64,000 nt of DNA from JACVRX01 sp046726315 (lineage in GTDB: Bacteria > Actinomycetota > Actinomycetes > Jiangellales > Jiangellaceae). Under the pieces are notes generated by a model. The model worked only from the letters and a program-made list of their open reading frames with translations. It made no database searches and was not told where the DNA came from. Below, piece by piece: positions 59,620 through 64,000 of the stretch. The position numbers were made by a program, and so were the translations under genes. Position 1 is the first letter of the stretch, and each line of letters opens with the position of its first letter. The stretch lies in assembly GCA_046726315.1 (NCBI GenBank), contig JBKPAG010000019.1:5454-69453 (forward strand), read 5' to 3'.

Positions 59620-60888
59620 TCAGTCGTCGGCCACTACGGGGATGGACCCGGTTGTGGCGACAGTCGGGGGTTCCTCGATTATGGATTCCTCGTCGGGCTT
59701 GTGGCGAAGCACGTTTTCGACGTATGAGCGCGCAGCGTCGATGGTCCCGACCTCGACGCCGGACTGCTCGGACAGGTACCAGCGGTTCTCGAGTACCTCG
59801 TGGTAGATCTCTGGCCCGGTGAGCTTGCCGCGCAACTCCCGGGGGATCACCTGAAGCACCGGCTCGTAGGCGTCGTTGACCCAGTGGTAGGCGACGATCT
59901 CGTCGTCCTCGCCCTGCTGGTCTGTCGCGGCGGCGTAGGCGTCGAGGTCATTGAGCATGCGGCGGGCCTGGTTCTCCTGGGCGTCGATGCCGGTGAGCCG
60001 GAGCAGCCGCCTGGAGTGATGACCCGGGTCGACGACCTTGGGTTGCACCCGAACGGTCCGCCCACCGATGTCGGTGACGATGTCGAGCTCGGCGACGTCG
60101 AAACCCAGTTCGTTCAGGCGCTCCACCCGCCGGGCGATGCGCCAGCGGTCGTTGACGTCGAAGGCCTCCCAACTAGTGAGCTCCGCCCAGAGGCTGTCGT
60201 ACCGATCCACGACCTTCTCGGCCGTGGCGATTGCGTCAACGCTCTCGTCGAGCAGGCGGCCGGCCTGCAGGTCCATCAGTTCGCCTGCGATGTTGATCTC
60301 CGCGTTCGCGAGGTCGTGGCTACGTTGCCCGTTGCTGAGTTTCGGCTGCAGCTCGCCGGTCTCCGCGTCGACGAGATACGCGGCGAACGCGCCTGCGTCG
60401 CGTCGGAACAACGTGTTGGACAGCGAGCAGTCCCCCCAGAAGAAGCCCGCCAGGTGCAGCCGGACCAGCAGCACTACCAGCGCGTCGATCAGCCGGTCGA
60501 CGGTGTCGCGGCGCATCATTCGCGCGAACAGCGCCCGGTAGGGCAGCGAATACTGCAGGTGTCGGGTCACCAGCACCGGGTCGAGCGGTTCGCCGTCCGG
60601 CGCCTGCCGACCCCTGACGATTCCGACCGCCTCGACAGCCGGGACGTCGAGCCGTTCCAGGTCACGGAGCAGCCGGTACTCCCGCTGCGCGTACGACTCG
60701 ACGATCTCCTTGAGGGCGTACACGCGGCCATTGAGCCGGGTGAAACGGACGACGTGACGGGAGATGCCACGCGGTAGCGTGATCAGGTACCACTCTGGCC
60801 ATTCCACGAGTGGCATGTCCCACGGCAGGTCGAGCATCGCCTGCTGCTCGGCTGGCGCCGCGAGAATACGCAACTCCACACGTGCCAT
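59620..60888 (-). CDS. DUF4032 protein with kinase-like (LPS-kinase type) domain
   Basis: The 422-residue protein has a kinase-like N-terminal half: VYALKEIVESYAQREYRLLRDL (Lys and Glu), LHLAGFFWGDCSLSNTLFRRDAGAFAAYLVDAETGEL near 145-180 (catalytic Asp in GDCSLSN and a D-A-E in place of DFG), then the DUF4032 domain from about 215. It may phosphorylate a glycolipid or be a regulatory pseudokinase. It faces the acyl-CoA dehydrogenase, stop to stop. Confidence 0.85.
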   Translation of the reverse strand: MARVELRILAAPAEQQAMLDLPWDMPLVEWPEWYLITLPRGISRHVVRFTRLNGRVYALKEIVESYAQREYRLLRDLERLDVPAVEAVGIVRGRQAPDGEPLDPVLVTRHLQYSLPYRALFARMMRRDTVDRLIDALVVLLVRLHLAGFFWGDCSLSNTLFRRDAGAFAAYLVDAETGELQPKLSNGQRSHDLANAEINIAGELMDLQAGRLLDESVDAIATAEKVVDRYDSLWAELTSWEAFDVNDRWRIARRVERLNELGFDVAELDIVTDIGGRTVRVQPKVVDPGHHSRRLLRLTGIDAQENQARRMLNDLDAYAAATDQQGEDDEIVAYHWVNDAYEPVLQVIPRELRGKLTGPEIYHEVLENRWYLSEQSGVEVGTIDAARSYVENVLRHKPDEESIIEEPPTVATTGSIPVVADD

Positions 60889-60939
60889 CCTCCCATCGGC
60901 TCCCGAATGGCGTGGTTATTCCAGCGGCACGCCAAAGCA

Positions 60940-60978
60940 TGGCGCCCGCCTCCCCGAGGTGCAGGAAGGCGGGCGCCA
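60940..60978 (-). terminator. Intrinsic terminator downstream of ugpC
   Basis: TGGCGCCCGCCT and AGGCGGGCGCCA form a perfect 12-bp stem with a 15-base loop, eight bases after the ABC-ATPase stop and before the DUF4032 start on the same strand. Confidence 0.8.
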
Positions 60979-60985
60979 GACCTGC

Positions 60986-62110
<1,125 letters not shown>

Positions 62111-62298
62111 GCCAAATCCCGTTCCTTCCACCGGCAGGTACGTGCCGGACGATCCGAGTGGAGGTTTCGTGATTGTGTCGTAACCTGGCGGCCGGTGTCA
62201 CTAGCAGATCTTCGAATCCGGACGGTGGCTTCCCCGGAGGGCCAACTTGACCGTATTTTTTGAGGAAACGACGATTCCCCGCTGACTCGGGAGGACCC

Positions 62299-62736
62299 AT
62301 GCGCATCTCCGACGTGATCCGAGCCAAGGGAAATGCCGTCGTGACGGTGCAACCCGACATAGACGTGCGCTCCCTGCTCGCAGTGCTCGCCGAGCACCGA
62401 ATCGGGGCCGTCGTCGTGTCGACCGACGGCGGCGCCGTCGACGGCATCGTCTCCGAGCGCGACATCGTGCGCGCGCTGGCCGACCGCGGCGCAACCGTCA
62501 TTTCCGAGCCGGTCTCGGAGATCATGACCAGGGAGGTGCAGACCTGCACGCCCGAGACGCCGGTCGTCGAGCTGATGAGCGTGATGACCCACGGTCGGTT
62601 CCGGCATGTGCCGGTGGTGGTCAACGACCGGCTCGTAGCCATCGTGAGCATCGGCGACATCGTCAAGAACCGCGTCGGAGAATTGGAAATCGAGCGCGAC
62701 TCGCTGACGAGTTACATCACCAGCGCAGCCACATAG
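62299..62736 (+). CDS. CBS-domain pair protein
   Basis: The 145-residue protein is two CBS motifs: VTVQPDIDVRSLLAVLAEHRIGAVVVSTDGGAVDGIVSERDIVRAL and QTCTPETPVVELMSVMTHGRFRHVPVVVNDRLVAIVSIGDIV. They bind adenine nucleotides. The partner is unknown. GGGAGGACCC precedes the ATG, and the frame upstream of 62299 is not conserved. It is divergent from ugpC. Confidence 0.92.
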   Translation: MRISDVIRAKGNAVVTVQPDIDVRSLLAVLAEHRIGAVVVSTDGGAVDGIVSERDIVRALADRGATVISEPVSEIMTREVQTCTPETPVVELMSVMTHGRFRHVPVVVNDRLVAIVSIGDIVKNRVGELEIERDSLTSYITSAAT

Positions 62737-62966
62737 GGTTCAGCGGCCGCTTATCCGGGCGGGAGACAGGAGGCTCAGCGCCCCGCCGCGAATTCGACCG
62801 GAAGCTGGGTGGCTGTGCGCCATGCCGCGCTGGAGAGCACTCGGTCGCTGCCGAGTTCTCGCATCTGGACGAGCAACCGGGTTGCGGCGTGCTCCGAGCG
62901 CACCCGGGGTGCGATGAGGCGCTCGCGATGGAACGTCCGGCCAGGTGCCACAGCACAATTTTACGC

Positions 62967-63713
62967 CTATCCAGTCACGACAGCGGCTAGCGTTACTGCC
63001 GCAGCTGCCACGAGGCCGCGGATCTCTTCCGATGCGAGAGCTTGGAACGATCCCGGCGGCCCGTCGACCGAAATACAGCCCACGACTCGCGAGCCCAGCG
63101 GCGTCTCTTTGATCATCGGACTCGCCAGGACCACCCCGTACTTGCCGCGAACCCGTTGAAACTCCGCGTAGCTGAACCCATAGGTCAGGTCGTCGCCCAG
63201 GCTTTCCCAGTCGGCCGGCGAGACGCCGGCAAGCTGCTCGTCAAGAGTCGCAAGGTTCTCGACGACGTCCTCGCCACGCACGACGCACTGGCCGATGACA
63301 CCGACCCCCGGGCGCCACACGATCCCCGAAGCGACCCGGATGACGAGCTGCAGCCGGAGCAACCGTTCGAGGCGCTCCTTGCCGAATGGCCCGGCCGGTT
63401 TCCGGACCCGATACGCCGCGACACCGAGCTGCCGGGCGTTGATCCTGGTCGCCTCCTCGAGCTCCAGCAATAGGGGGGCGAGCACTGCCCGGGCCTGTTC
63501 CCGAAGCTCGGCGACTCGACCGTGGCGCCGCTGGTCCACGGCGGCTTCGGCGGCGGTGACGAACGCCACCAGCGCACCCGCGATCAGCAGGCCAGCCGCC
63601 AGCCAACCTGGGAGGGTCCACGTGCCTATTTCGTGCAGGCCCAAGCCGACCCCGACCAATGCGACGATCACGGCCGCCGACACCCGCCACCAGTACCGGG
63701 CCGTGTCGCTCAT
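62967..63713 (-). CDS. Membrane protein with cytoplasmic GAF-like domain
   Basis: The 248-residue protein has two N-terminal membrane helices (VSAAVIVALVGVGLGL, WLAAGLLIAGALVAFVTAAEAAV), a linking helix and a GAF-like sensor (LQLVIRVASGIVWRPGVGVIGQCV, YGVVLASPMIKE, VVGCISVDGPPGSFQALASEEIRGLVAA). No output domain is fused. A TACGGT seven bases before the ATG marks a leaderless start; an in-frame extension to 63809 is not preferred. It could sense a small ligand for an unknown partner. Confidence 0.72.
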   Translation of the reverse strand: MSDTARYWWRVSAAVIVALVGVGLGLHEIGTWTLPGWLAAGLLIAGALVAFVTAAEAAVDQRRHGRVAELREQARAVLAPLLLELEEATRINARQLGVAAYRVRKPAGPFGKERLERLLRLQLVIRVASGIVWRPGVGVIGQCVVRGEDVVENLATLDEQLAGVSPADWESLGDDLTYGFSYAEFQRVRGKYGVVLASPMIKETPLGSRVVGCISVDGPPGSFQALASEEIRGLVAAAAVTLAAVVTG

Positions 63714-63923
63714 CTGATCAACCGTACGAGCCGACATTCGGAGCGCCCAGGACCGACCCGCGGCGACCCAGAGTTCGGCCTCCGCCGGAGGTGCGGGAGG
63801 AACAACCACCGATTCGATCGGCGTTCGCGCAGGTGGTCACCTTCTGACTGGCCGTTGGTCCTCCCCCTCCGCTCCCACGGGTCGCGGCTGCGGTGGTCCA
63901 CCCAAATAAGATCAGATCACTCC

Positions 63924-63996
63924 GCCGGCGTGGCGCAACTGGCAGCGCACCCGACTTGTAATCGGGCGGTTCCGGGTTCGAGTCCCGGCGCCGGCT
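63924..63996 (+). tRNA. tRNA-Thr (anticodon TGT)
   Basis: A full cloverleaf can be drawn: acceptor GCCGGCG/CGCCGGC, D-arm GCGC/GCGC, anticodon arm CCCGA/TCGGG around the loop CTTGTAA (anticodon TGT), and T-arm CCGGG/CCCGG around TTCGAGT. The discriminator is T; CCA is not encoded. It is the last feature, near the window edge. Confidence 0.95.
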
Positions 63997-64000
63997 CCCC

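Noticed and set aside
62737..62966. Short frames between the CBS and GAF-like genes
   Set aside because: Neither strand gives a family-like pattern or start signal; nothing supported there.

Overview
The window is high-GC DNA from an actinomycete (phylum Actinomycetota). Lineage markers include mycothiol synthase, the orphan regulator GlnR, CarD, SenX3/RegX3 with PhoU, an HbhA-like coiled-coil protein and a nitrobindin. Many genes start with GTG directly after a TANNNT box 6-8 bases upstream, so they look leaderless. Several blocks match in content the mycobacterial neighbourhoods Rv0474-0476, Rv0487-0491, Rv0811-0819 and Rv3579-3584 (recalled, not searched). The overall order differs from Mycobacterium and no genus is assigned.

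Region by region. 1-6.2 kb: a universal stress protein cut by the window edge, an F420-type oxidoreductase, an NlpC/P60 peptidoglycan hydrolase behind a c-di-AMP (ydaO-type) riboswitch, a broken sugar-permease remnant, a thioredoxin-lipoprotein/CcdA pair, a cold-shock protein and uracil-DNA glycosylase. 6.3-14.3 kb: a membrane Ser/Thr kinase, an FAD monooxygenase, a decayed TIR-TPR-membrane gene, a methyltransferase, and mtnA with a class II aldolase (methylthioribose salvage). 14.2-20.1 kb: a stress-flavoured accessory stretch. It holds OsmC, an overlapping operon ECF sigma > zinc-finger anti-sigma > ArsM-like methyltransferase > cupin (sigma gene frameshifted), an LD-carboxypeptidase, a second ArsM-like methyltransferase, and a broken csoR whose operator is intact.

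20.2-30.5 kb: pstSCAB with a PHO box, a scrambled DUF2332 remnant, and a polyphosphate/nucleotide block (ppk, CYTH-CHAD, mutT1). Phosphate uptake and polyphosphate handling are therefore adjacent, and the second phosphate locus (phoU divergent from senX3-regX3, also with a PHO-like box) lies at 48.8-51.5 kb. 30.5-40.4 kb: glnR-mshD, a hydrolase, a MoaD/ThiS-like protein, an ECF sigma/anti-sigma pair, and a sulfur block: thioredoxin, a short Cys-containing leader peptide, DUF4395, thiosulfate sulfurtransferase, SseC, DsrE-like, nitrobindin, Fur, YgfZ and Dtd. 40.4-48.8 kb: asparaginase, a secreted GH15-like glycosidase, an XRE regulator with tandem operator, HbhA-like, DUF2516, an AlaX-type editing protein, an L,D-transpeptidase, a macrodomain protein, YbjN and gpmA. 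51.5-64 kb: an LpqE-like lipoprotein, a UbiA prenyltransferase, carD-ispD-ispF-cysS-rlmB, an acyl-CoA dehydrogenase, a DUF4032 kinase-like protein, a sugar-ABC ATPase, a CBS protein, a membrane GAF-like protein and tRNA-Thr.

The most unusual structure is a family of 88-bp imperfect palindromes: three well-conserved copies and one diverged copy, each just downstream of a gene. Paired arms change together, so hairpin structure appears to be maintained. Other items worth attention are a cluster of GATCAGGTGCA motifs at 34.4-34.6 kb, two divergent leaderless genes whose -10 boxes share one CTAG palindrome, and five decayed or frameshifted genes.
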